A stretch of DNA of 64,000 nt. Source: Streptomyces sp. NBC_01551. Its GTDB lineage: Bacteria > Actinomycetota > Actinomycetes > Streptomycetales > Streptomycetaceae. The notes under the pieces were generated by a model. That model had not been told where the DNA came from and did no database searches. It saw only the letters and a list, made by a program, of their open reading frames with translations. Positions 33,484 through 40,771 of the stretch are shown here, one piece after another (within the stretch, counting starts at the first letter, position 1; each line of letters opens with the position of its first letter). The DNA lies in assembly GCF_026339935.1 (NCBI RefSeq), contig NZ_JAPEPX010000001.1, forward strand, positions 4,893,501-4,957,500. The letters run 5' to 3'. The position numbers and the translations under genes are program-made.

Positions 33484-34277
33484 TGCGTTGGCTCCGCCGC
33501 AATCTCGTCGTCATCTTCGGCCTCGGCACGCTCGCCTACATGATCCTGCCGAACGTCGTCGTCACGGTCTTCTCCTTCAACAACCCCACCGGGCGCTTCA
33601 ACTACGCCTGGCAGGAGTTCTCGCTCGACGCCTGGAAGGACCCCTGCGGGGTCGCCGACATGTGCGGCTCCCTGTCCCTGTCGCTCCAGATCGCCCTGTG
33701 GGCGACCGTCGTCGCCACCGCCCTCGGCACGGCGATCGCGTTCGCGCTCGTCCGCTACCGGTTCCGGGCGCGCGGTGCGGTCAACTCGCTGATCTTCCTG
33801 CCCATGGCCATGCCCGAGATCGTGATGGCGGCCTCGCTGCTCGCGCTCTTCCTCAACATGGGCATCCAGCTGGGCTTCTGGACGATCCTGATCGCCCACA
33901 TCATGTTCTGCCTCAGCTTCGTCGTCGCCGCCGTCAAGGCGCGCGTCCTGTCGATGGACCCGCGCCTGGAAGAGGCCGCCCGCGACCTCTACGCGGGACC
34001 GGTGCAGACCTTCGTACGGGTCACCCTGCCGATCGCCGCGCCCGGTATCGCGGCCGGAGCGCTGCTCTCCTTCGCGCTCTCGTTCGACGACTTCATCATC
34101 ACCAACTTCAACTCGGGCAACACCGTCACCTTCCCCATGTTCGTGTGGGGATCGGCCCAGCGCGGTACGCCTGTACAGATCAACGTCATCGGCACGGCGA
34201 TGTTCGTCATCGCGGTGCTGGTGGTCCTCGCCGGCCAGATGGTCGGCAACCGCCGCAAGAAGACTCAGCACCAGTAA
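33483..34277 (+). CDS. potC: Spermidine/putrescine ABC transporter permease (PotC type)
   Basis: Encodes a 264-residue permease with six helices. The EAA loop is LEEAARDLYAGPVQTFVRVTLP near residue 162, followed by FALSFDDFIITNF, a segment typical of PotC. The ATG at 33483 overlaps the potB stop (TGATG). With PotD, PotA and PotB it completes a polyamine importer, and the FAD oxidoreductase follows 32 bases later in the same operon. Confidence 0.93.
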   Translation: MRWLRRNLVVIFGLGTLAYMILPNVVVTVFSFNNPTGRFNYAWQEFSLDAWKDPCGVADMCGSLSLSLQIALWATVVATALGTAIAFALVRYRFRARGAVNSLIFLPMAMPEIVMAASLLALFLNMGIQLGFWTILIAHIMFCLSFVVAAVKARVLSMDPRLEEAARDLYAGPVQTFVRVTLPIAAPGIAAGALLSFALSFDDFIITNFNSGNTVTFPMFVWGSAQRGTPVQINVIGTAMFVIAVLVVLAGQMVGNRRKKTQHQ

Positions 34278-34309
34278 CGCCCAAGTAACTCTGTGGGGAG
34301 TTGGAAGAC

Positions 34310-35728
34310 ATGGCCCCAGTCGCCATGCGAAGTGTTGCTCAATCCCTTTCCGAAGCACTGCCGGTCTCGTACTGGCTGGACGACCCCGGCAAGCCCGCCG
34401 CCGAGCCGGCGCTGACCTCCGACGAGGCCTGCGACCTGCTCGTCATCGGCGGCGGGTACAGCGGACTGTGGACCGCGCTGATCGCCAAGGAGCGCGATCC
34501 CGCCCGGGACGTCGTCCTGATCGAGTCGAAGGAGGCGGGCTGGGCCGCCTCCGGACGCAACGGCGGATTCTGCGCCGCCTCCCTCACGCACGGCCTCGCC
34601 AACGGCATGGCCCGCTGGCCCGGCGAGCTCGCCAGGCTGGAGGAGCTCGGCGCCCGCAACCTCGACGAGATCGAGGCGGCGATCGCCCGCTACGGCATCG
34701 ACTGCGACTTCGAGCGCACCGGCGAGATCGACGTCGCCACCGAGCCCCACCAGGTCGAGGAGCTGCGCGAGCTGTACGAGGAGGCCGAGAAGCTCGGCCT
34801 CGCGGGCGGCTCGCGCTGGCTGGAGCGCGACGAACTGCGCGCCGAGATCGACTCGCCGACCTTCCTCGCGGGCCTGTGGGACACCGACGGCGTCGCCATG
34901 CTCAATCCCGCCAAGCTCGCCTGGGGCCTGAAGCGGGCCTGCCTCTCGCTGGGCGTGCGGATCTACGAGAACACCCGCGGGCTGTCCCTGACCTCCTCGG
35001 GCGCAGGCATGGCCGTCCGCACCCCGTACGGGCGGATCTTCGCCCGCAGGGTGGCGCTGGGGACGAACATCTTCCCCTCCCTGGTCAAGCGGATCCGGCC
35101 GTTCACGGTCCCGGTCTACGACTACGCGCTGATGACCGAGCCGCTGACCGCCGAACAGCTGGGGGCCATCGGCTGGCAGAACCGCCAGGGCCTCGGCGAC
35201 AGCGCCAACCAGTTCCACTACTTCCGGATCACCCCGGAGAACCGCATCCTGTGGGGCGGCTACGACGCCATCTACCCCTACCGCGGCAAGCTGGACTCCG
35301 AGTACGACCACCGCCCCGAGACGTACCTGAAGCTCGCGCAGCACTTCTTCACCGCGTTCCCGCAGCTGGAGGGCATCAAGTTCAGCCACGCCTGGGGCGG
35401 CGCCATCGACACCTGCTCGCGCTTCTCCGCGTTCTTCGGCACCGCGCACGGCGGCAAGGTCGCCTACGCGGCCGGCTACACCGGGCTCGGGGTCGGGGCC
35501 ACCCGCTTCGGGGCCGACGTGATGCTGGACCTGCTGGACGGGGCCCGCACCGAGCGCACCGAGCTGGAGATGGTCAAGTCCCGGCCGATGCCGTTCCCGC
35601 CGGAGCCGTTCGCCTGGACGGGGATCACGCTGACCAAGTGGTCGCTGGCCCGGGCCGACGCCCGCGGCGGCCGCCGGAACCTGTGGCTGAAGGCCCTGGA
35701 CAAGCTCGGCCTGGGCTTCGACAGCTGA
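34310..35728 (+). CDS. FAD-dependent oxidoreductase, probable gamma-glutamylputrescine oxidase
   Basis: Encodes a 472-residue DAO-family flavoenzyme. The FAD-binding motif is VIGGGYSGLWTAL near residues 46-58, followed by the ASGRNGGFC segment of PuuB/OrdL-type enzymes and a C-terminal AGYTGLGVG motif. PuuB oxidises gamma-glutamylputrescine; given the pot genes and aldehyde dehydrogenase in the same operon, a polyamine or gamma-glutamyl-polyamine substrate is likely. GGGAG (34296-34300) supports ATG 34310 over the in-frame TTG 34301. The closing terminator at 35781 ends the operon. Confidence 0.87.
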   Translation: MAPVAMRSVAQSLSEALPVSYWLDDPGKPAAEPALTSDEACDLLVIGGGYSGLWTALIAKERDPARDVVLIESKEAGWAASGRNGGFCAASLTHGLANGMARWPGELARLEELGARNLDEIEAAIARYGIDCDFERTGEIDVATEPHQVEELRELYEEAEKLGLAGGSRWLERDELRAEIDSPTFLAGLWDTDGVAMLNPAKLAWGLKRACLSLGVRIYENTRGLSLTSSGAGMAVRTPYGRIFARRVALGTNIFPSLVKRIRPFTVPVYDYALMTEPLTAEQLGAIGWQNRQGLGDSANQFHYFRITPENRILWGGYDAIYPYRGKLDSEYDHRPETYLKLAQHFFTAFPQLEGIKFSHAWGGAIDTCSRFSAFFGTAHGGKVAYAAGYTGLGVGATRFGADVMLDLLDGARTERTELEMVKSRPMPFPPEPFAWTGITLTKWSLARADARGGRRNLWLKALDKLGLGFDS

Positions 35729-35780
35729 CCCCGGCCGCCGCGTACGCCCCCGGCGCACTCCGCCGGTCCCTCCCGTGAGC

Positions 35781-35805
35781 CGCGTCACCCCCACGGGGTG
35801 ACGCG
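35781..35805 (+). terminator. Terminator of the pot operon
   Basis: CGCGTCACCCC (35781-35791) and GGGGTGACGCG (35795-35805) form an 11-bp perfect stem with a three-base loop, 52 bases after the FAD oxidoreductase stop. Confidence 0.75.
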
Positions 35806-35840
35806 TTCCGCGTCATGGTCGCGCCCGGCCCCGCTCTCCC

Positions 35841-35858
35841 TCGGTGAGGACTCACCGA
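35841..35858. promoter_or_regulatory. 18-base palindrome upstream of hypothetical gene
   Basis: TCGGTGAG-GA-CTCACCGA is a perfect inverted repeat with 8-base arms, 24 bases before the start of the next gene. It could be an operator or leader hairpin. Confidence 0.4.
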
Positions 35859-35882
35859 CACACAGGGAACGGAGGCCGGGCG

Positions 35883-36359
35883 ATGACGACCCCGGGGGAC
35901 AAGACGGCGGTGGAATGGCTGGTTTCGGCGGCGCCGGATCCCGCTGCCTGCCGGTGGGAATGGGAGCGAAACCCCTTCGGGGTCGCCCTCCTGCCCGCCG
36001 GCCGGCACTGGGACGTACTGATCCTGCCCGGGGAGCTGGGGCAGGCCACCCTCGACGTACTGACCCGGCTCCTCGACGCGCCCGGCCCCGTGCTCGCCGA
36101 TCTCGGCGACACGCGGCTGGGCTTCTTCGTGCCCGCGGGCACCGCCTCGCGCTGGCTCGCCACGGGGGTACGAGGGGCAGGTCGCGGCACCTGGATCGTG
36201 GTCCCGTACCCGGGCCGGGCCGCGGTCGGGGTGCGCTGGCTGGTGGTCCCCGACGGCCGGGGGACCCTGACCGACCCGGTGGTGCTGGAGCTCGCGATGC
36301 ACGAGGCCGCGGCGCTGACCGCCGCGCGCGTCGCCGCAGGGGAGGGTCGGAAGCCTTGA
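35883..36359 (+). CDS. Conserved hypothetical protein with primase/polymerase-like features
   Basis: Encodes a 158-residue soluble protein. It contains RWEWERNPFGVALLPAGRHWDVLILP, VLADLGDTRLGFFVPAG and RWLVVPDG, a pattern reminiscent of the N-terminal bifunctional DNA primase/polymerase-like proteins found alone in Streptomyces, but the catalytic residues cannot be verified by eye. GGAGG upstream supports ATG 35883. Its stop codon overlaps the -35 element of the chitinase promoter. Confidence 0.7.
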   Translation: MTTPGDKTAVEWLVSAAPDPAACRWEWERNPFGVALLPAGRHWDVLILPGELGQATLDVLTRLLDAPGPVLADLGDTRLGFFVPAGTASRWLATGVRGAGRGTWIVVPYPGRAAVGVRWLVVPDGRGTLTDPVVLELAMHEAAALTAARVAAGEGRKP

Positions 36360-36384
36360 CAAGGGGATTGGTCTGGACCATGTT
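36356..36384 (+). promoter_or_regulatory. Chitinase promoter with DasR-type operator
   Basis: TTGACA (36356-36361) and CATGTT (36379-36384) are spaced by 17 bases. The palindrome TGGTCTGGACCA (36369-36380) fills the spacer and touches the -10. It matches the DasR-responsive element consensus TGGTCTAGACCA at 11 of 12 positions. DasR is the GntR-family repressor of chitin and N-acetylglucosamine use in Streptomyces, so the downstream chitinase is likely repressed by it and relieved by glucosamine-6-phosphate. Confidence 0.8.
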
Positions 36385-36443
36385 GGGCGCCGCTGTCGCC
36401 TCACCGGCGGCCTGGCTCCATCCCCCATGCACCGGAGGCAGTT

Positions 36444-38258
36444 GTGCGCAGACCCCCAGGAAGATTCACGGCCCTCCTCACGGCCACCGCCCTCGCGGTG
36501 GCCGCCTTCCTCGCCGCGGGCCCGCCCGCCGCGGCGGCCGACGCGGACCTCGCCCGCAACGGCGGCTTCGAATCCGGCCTCGACGGCTGGAGCTGCTCCG
36601 GCGGCAGCGGAGCCGTCGTCAGCGCCCCCGTCCACGGCGGGACTTCCGCCCTCAAGGCCACCCCGGCCGGCCAGGACAACGCCCGCTGCGGCCAGAGCGT
36701 CACCGTCAAGCCGGACTCCACGTACACCCTCAGCGCCTGGGTGCAGGGGGCGTACGTCTACCTGGGCGCGAGCGGGACCGGCACCACCGACGTGTCGACC
36801 TGGACGCAGACCCCCGGCGCATGGAAGCTGCTGAGCACGACCTTCCGTACCGGCGCGGCCACCACCTCGGTCACCGTCTACACCCACGGCTGGTACGGCC
36901 AGCCCGCGCACCTCGCCGACGACGTCTCCGTGGTCGGCCCGGACCCCGGCCAGAGCCCGCCCCAGACGCCGGCCGCCCCCACCGGCCTCACGGCGTCCGG
37001 CGCCACGGCGAGCAGCGTGAACCTGTCCTGGGCGACGTCCCAGGGCGCCACCTCGTACAAGGTCCACCGCGACGGCGCCGCGCCCCTGACCGTCACCGGG
37101 ACCTCGGCGACCGTCACCGGGCTCGCCGCCTCCACCGCGTACTCCTTCCAGGTCAGCGCGGTGAACGCGGCCGGCGAGTCACCCAAGAGCGCCGCCGTCT
37201 CCGCGACCACCACCAGCGGCGGCGATCCGGGCAACCCGGGGCTGCCGGCCCACGCCCTGGTCGGCTACCTGCACGCGAGCTTCGCCAACGGCTCCGGCTA
37301 CCTCCGGATGGCCGACGTGCCCGCCTCCTGGGACGTCGTCAACCTCGCCTTCGGCGAACCGACATCGGTGACCTCCGGCGACATCCGGTTCTCGCTCTGC
37401 CCGGTGAGCGAATGCCCGAACGTGGAATCCCCGGCCGAGTTCAAGGCCGCCATCAAGGCGAAGCAGGCGGCGGGCAAGAAGGTCCTGATCTCGATCGGCG
37501 GGCAGAACGGCCAGGTACAGCTCGCCACCACGGCCGCCCGCGACGCCTTCGTCTCCTCCGTCAGCAAGATCATCGACGAGTACGGGCTCAACGGCCTCGA
37601 CATCGACTTCGAGGGCCACTCCCTTTCCCTCGCGACCGGCGACACCGACTTCCGCGCGCCGACCACCCCGGTGATTGTCAACCTCGTCTCGGCCGTCAAG
37701 ACCCTCAAGGCCAAGTACGGCCCGGACTTCGTCCTGACCATGGCGCCGGAGACGTTCTTCGTCCAACTGGGCTACCAGTACTACGGCTCCGGTCCCTGGG
37801 GCGGCCAGGACCCGCGCGCCGGCGCGTACCTCCCGGTCATCCACGCCCTGCGCGACGACCTCACCCTGCTCCACGTCCAGGACTACAACTCGGGCCCGAT
37901 CATGGGCCTCGACAACCAGTACCACTCCATGGGCGGCGCCGACTTCCACGTAGCCATGACCGACATGCTGCTCACCGGCTTCCCGGTCGCGGGCAACACC
38001 GCCCGCGTCTTCCCGGCGCTGCGCCCGGACCAGGTGGCCATCGGCCTCCCGGCCACGACGAACGCCGGCAACGGCCACACCTCGCCCGCCGAGGTGAACA
38101 GGGCGCTGGACTGCCTGACGAAGAAGACCGACTGCGGCACCTACCAGACCCACGGCACCTGGCCCGCCCTGCGCGGTCTGATGACCTGGTCGATCAACTG
38201 GGACCGCTTCGGCGCCTGGGAGTTCTCGAAGAACTTCGACGCCTACTTCGGCGGCTGA
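36444..38258 (+). CDS. Secreted family 18 chitinase with carbohydrate-binding and fibronectin III domains
   Basis: Encodes a 604-residue secreted chitinase. Domains in order: signal peptide (1-32, AAA-AD), a beta-sandwich carbohydrate-binding-like module (about 36-166), a fibronectin type III domain (about 176-257), and a GH18 catalytic domain (about 268-604). The catalytic motif DxDxE is at Asp386, Asp388, Glu390 (NGLDIDFEG). The SIGG substrate motif is at 350-353 and MTWSINWD near the end holds the conserved Trp. GTG 36444 follows GGAGG by 5 bases. It overlaps the convergent PAP2 gene by 16 bases. Confidence 0.93.
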   Translation: MRRPPGRFTALLTATALAVAAFLAAGPPAAAADADLARNGGFESGLDGWSCSGGSGAVVSAPVHGGTSALKATPAGQDNARCGQSVTVKPDSTYTLSAWVQGAYVYLGASGTGTTDVSTWTQTPGAWKLLSTTFRTGAATTSVTVYTHGWYGQPAHLADDVSVVGPDPGQSPPQTPAAPTGLTASGATASSVNLSWATSQGATSYKVHRDGAAPLTVTGTSATVTGLAASTAYSFQVSAVNAAGESPKSAAVSATTTSGGDPGNPGLPAHALVGYLHASFANGSGYLRMADVPASWDVVNLAFGEPTSVTSGDIRFSLCPVSECPNVESPAEFKAAIKAKQAAGKKVLISIGGQNGQVQLATTAARDAFVSSVSKIIDEYGLNGLDIDFEGHSLSLATGDTDFRAPTTPVIVNLVSAVKTLKAKYGPDFVLTMAPETFFVQLGYQYYGSGPWGGQDPRAGAYLPVIHALRDDLTLLHVQDYNSGPIMGLDNQYHSMGGADFHVAMTDMLLTGFPVAGNTARVFPALRPDQVAIGLPATTNAGNGHTSPAEVNRALDCLTKKTDCGTYQTHGTWPALRGLMTWSINWDRFGAWEFSKNFDAYFGG

Positions 38259-39064
38259 CCGTCCTCCGGTCCGGGGCCCCGCGCGGCTCCGGACCGGCCG
38301 GGCGGGCCGGCGCCGCGGCGTACGGACCGCGCGACGGCCAGCAGCAGGGGGAGGCAGAGGAAGCAGCTGGCCAGGACGTCCAGGGGCCAGTGGAAGCCGC
38401 GGACGATCAGGCCGGCGGCCGTGGCGGCCGTCAGGGTGAGGGCGGCGGCCATCGGCCACGGGCGGCGGGTGTACGGGGCGATCAGCAGCGCCGCGCCGAG
38501 GTAGGCGACGGCGGCGGTGGCCGTGTGGCCCGAGGGGTAGTAGCCCGCGGCCCAGGGCTCCAGCGGGCCCGGGCGGGCGGTCCACTCCTTCAGCGGGATG
38601 ATCAGCGCCGGCACCAGGGCCATCGCGAGGCCCGCCGTCAGGGCCGGGGCCCAGGCGCGGGAGCGCCGCACGGAGTACGCCATCGCGAGCGCGAGGACCG
38701 GCAGCGCGACCGGGATGTTGCCGAGGTCCGCGAGGCGTTCGGTGACCGCGTCGGGGACGGTGCGGACGAGGGCGCGGCTGAGGTGCTCGTCCGGCGTGAG
38801 CAGCGGGCCCGTGACCAGGACCTGCCAGGTCGTCAGGGCGAGGCCCAGCAGGGAGAAGAGGAGGAGAGTGGCCGGCCGTCCCGGAACAGGGGGGATGGTT
38901 CCGGGACGGCCGCCCGGATCGGGTTGCCGCGCGCCCCGGGGGGTTTGGGGCGGACGGCCGTCCGATCGGTGAGGAGCGTGCGCGAACGCATGCCCGGTAC
39001 GGCGCTGGGGAAGCCCGGTACCGGGATCGTCCCCGGTTTCCCGGGAACGGGCTGTCTCACTCAT
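38243..39064 (-). CDS. PAP2-superfamily phosphatase, membrane bound
   Basis: Encodes a 273-residue integral membrane phosphatase. The PAP2 motifs are KEWTARPGP, PSGHT (YYPSGHTATA) and RGFHWPLDV, lying between about five hydrophobic helices. Such enzymes dephosphorylate phosphatidate, undecaprenyl pyrophosphate or related lipids. The N-terminal 60 residues (from ATG 39064) are hydrophilic, low complexity and contain DNA inverted repeats, and no good ribosome-binding site is seen, so the true start may lie further downstream. Confidence 0.8.
   Translation of the reverse strand: MSETARSRETGDDPGTGLPQRRTGHAFAHAPHRSDGRPPQTPRGARQPDPGGRPGTIPPVPGRPATLLLFSLLGLALTTWQVLVTGPLLTPDEHLSRALVRTVPDAVTERLADLGNIPVALPVLALAMAYSVRRSRAWAPALTAGLAMALVPALIIPLKEWTARPGPLEPWAAGYYPSGHTATAAVAYLGAALLIAPYTRRPWPMAAALTLTAATAAGLIVRGFHWPLDVLASCFLCLPLLLAVARSVRRGAGPPGRSGAARGPGPEDGQPPK
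38873..38912. repeat. 15-bp perfect inverted repeat inside the PAP2 5' region
   Basis: CGGCCGTCCCGGAAC (38873-38887) is exactly complementary to GTTCCGGGACGGCCG (38898-38912), with a 10-base spacer. A further cluster of CCGGTACCGGG and CCCCGG...CCGGG palindromes lies at about 38995-39050. Perfect pairing across codons is unlikely by chance and suggests a hairpin in the mRNA or a non-coding leader. Confidence 0.7.
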
Positions 39065-39197
39065 CTGCAGAAACCGTACGGCAGCGAAAGGGGGACCGAC
39101 AGCGGGAACGCGCTCCCGCCATCGGCCCCCCACACCTTCTTCACAGTGCCCGACCGTTACCGGCGGTATGGATTGGTCACCGTGTTCGGGCGTTCGC

Positions 39198-40532
39198 TCA
39201 GATGCCCGCGAACGCGGCCTCGATGATGTCCAGGCCCTCGTTCAGCAGGTCCTCGCCGATGACGATCGGGGGGAGGAAGCGGAGCACGTTGCCGTAGGTG
39301 CCACAGGTGAGGACGAGCAGGCCCTCGGCGTGGCAGGCCTTGGCGAGCGCGCCGGCCGCCTCCGGGAACGGGGTCTTGGACGCGGGGTCCTTGACCAGCT
39401 CGATCGCGATCATGGCGCCGCGGCCGCGGATGTCGCCGATGATGTCGTACTTCTCCTGCATGGCCGTCAGGCGGGCCTTCATGAGGGACTCGATCTTCTT
39501 CGCCGCGGCGTTGAGGTCGAGCTCCTTCATGGTCTCGATGGAGCCGAGCGCACCGGCGCAGGCCACCGGGTTGCCGCCGTAGGTGCCGCCCAGGCCGCCC
39601 GCGTGCGCGGCGTCCATGATCTCGGCGCGGCCCGTCACGGCGGCGAGCGGCAGGCCGCCCGCGATGCCCTTGGCGGTGGTGATCAGGTCGGGGACGATGC
39701 CCTCGTCCTCGCACGCGAACCACTGGCCGGTGCGGCAGAAGCCGGACTGGATCTCGTCGGCGACGAAGACGATGCCGTTGTCGTTGGCGAACTTCACGAT
39801 CTCCGGCAGGAAGCCCTTGGCCGGCTCGATGAAGCCACCCTCGCCGAGGACCGGCTCGATGATGATCGCGGCGACGTTGTCGGCGCCGATCTGCTTGGTG
39901 ATCTGGTCGATCGCCTGGGCGGCGGCCTCGGGGCCGCAGTTCTCGGCGCCGGTGGGCCAGCGGTAGCCGTAGGCGACCGGGACGCGGTACACCTCGGGGG
40001 CGAACGGGCCGAAGCCGTTCTTGTACGGCATGTTCTTCGAGGTCAGAGCCATCGTCAGGTTCGTACGGCCGTGGTAGCCGTGGTCGAAGACGACGACCGC
40101 CTGGCGCTTGGTGTACGCGCGGGCGATCTTGACCGCGTTCTCGACGGCCTCGGCGCCGGAGTTGAACAGAGCCGACTTCTTGGCGTGGTCGCCCGGGGTC
40201 AGCTCGGCGAGGGCCTCGCAGACCTCGACGTAGCCCTCGTACGGCGTGACCATGAAGCAGGTGTGGGTGAAGTCCGCGAGCTGCGCGGAGGCGCGGCGCA
40301 CGACGGCCTCGGCGGAGGCGCCGACGGAGGTCACGGCGATGCCGGAGCCGAAGTCGATCAGGCGGTTGCCGTCGACGTCCTCGATGATGCCGCCGCCCGC
40401 GCGGGCGGTGAAGACGGGGAGCACGGAGCCCACGCCGCCGGCGACCGTCTCGAGACGGCGGGCCTGCAGCTCCTGCGACTTGGGGCCGGGGATCGCGGTG
40501 ACGATGCGGCGCTCCTGCGGGACAGCGGTCAT
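39198..40532 (-). CDS. gabT: 4-aminobutyrate aminotransferase
   Basis: Encodes a class III PLP aminotransferase (444 aa) that converts GABA and 2-oxoglutarate to succinate semialdehyde and glutamate. The motifs are NSGAEAVENAVKIAR, FDHGYHGRTN, EPVLGEGGF, VADEIQSGFCRTG and the PLP lysine in LITTAKGIAGGLPL near residue 283. AGGAG 6 bases upstream supports ATG 40532. It is the GABA-handling step downstream of the polyamine genes at 14-36 kb. The nearby PucR regulator and aldehyde dehydrogenase (43.3-46.6 kb) likely belong to the same route. Confidence 0.93.
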   Translation of the reverse strand: MTAVPQERRIVTAIPGPKSQELQARRLETVAGGVGSVLPVFTARAGGGIIEDVDGNRLIDFGSGIAVTSVGASAEAVVRRASAQLADFTHTCFMVTPYEGYVEVCEALAELTPGDHAKKSALFNSGAEAVENAVKIARAYTKRQAVVVFDHGYHGRTNLTMALTSKNMPYKNGFGPFAPEVYRVPVAYGYRWPTGAENCGPEAAAQAIDQITKQIGADNVAAIIIEPVLGEGGFIEPAKGFLPEIVKFANDNGIVFVADEIQSGFCRTGQWFACEDEGIVPDLITTAKGIAGGLPLAAVTGRAEIMDAAHAGGLGGTYGGNPVACAGALGSIETMKELDLNAAAKKIESLMKARLTAMQEKYDIIGDIRGRGAMIAIELVKDPASKTPFPEAAGALAKACHAEGLLVLTCGTYGNVLRFLPPIVIGEDLLNEGLDIIEAAFAGI

Positions 40533-40566
40533 AGAGGGCTCCTGGGGGGTGTTTTCGGACGCACTT

Positions 40567-40647
40567 GTGTCTTTGTCCGCAGGCTAGGCCCGGGGGAGGG
40601 GGTACGGCATGCTCCGTTCGGGAGTGGTGTCCGCGTGTCCTTGTCCG
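40567..40647. repeat. Near-identical 13-base direct repeats upstream of gabT
   Basis: GTGTCTTTGTCCG (40567-40579) and GTGTCCTTGTCCG (40635-40647) differ by one base and lie 68 bases apart in the 240-base gap between gabT and the divergent P-loop gene. They may be regulator binding sites. No other gene or RNA is seen in the gap. Confidence 0.5.
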
Positions 40648-40771
40648 TGACGGCCATAGGAGTGGGCGGGCGTGTGTCTTGTGGACAGTGCCGTGGTACG
40701 CGCCCGTGGGCTGCGCGGGGCAACTACATTGAGCGCCGCAGGGCATGGCACGGGTAGGGGGCAGGGGTTTC

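Noticed and set aside
35798..39226. A 1142-residue plus-strand frame
   Set aside because: Arg/Pro-rich shadow of the chitinase and neighbouring genes in another frame, caused by high GC content.
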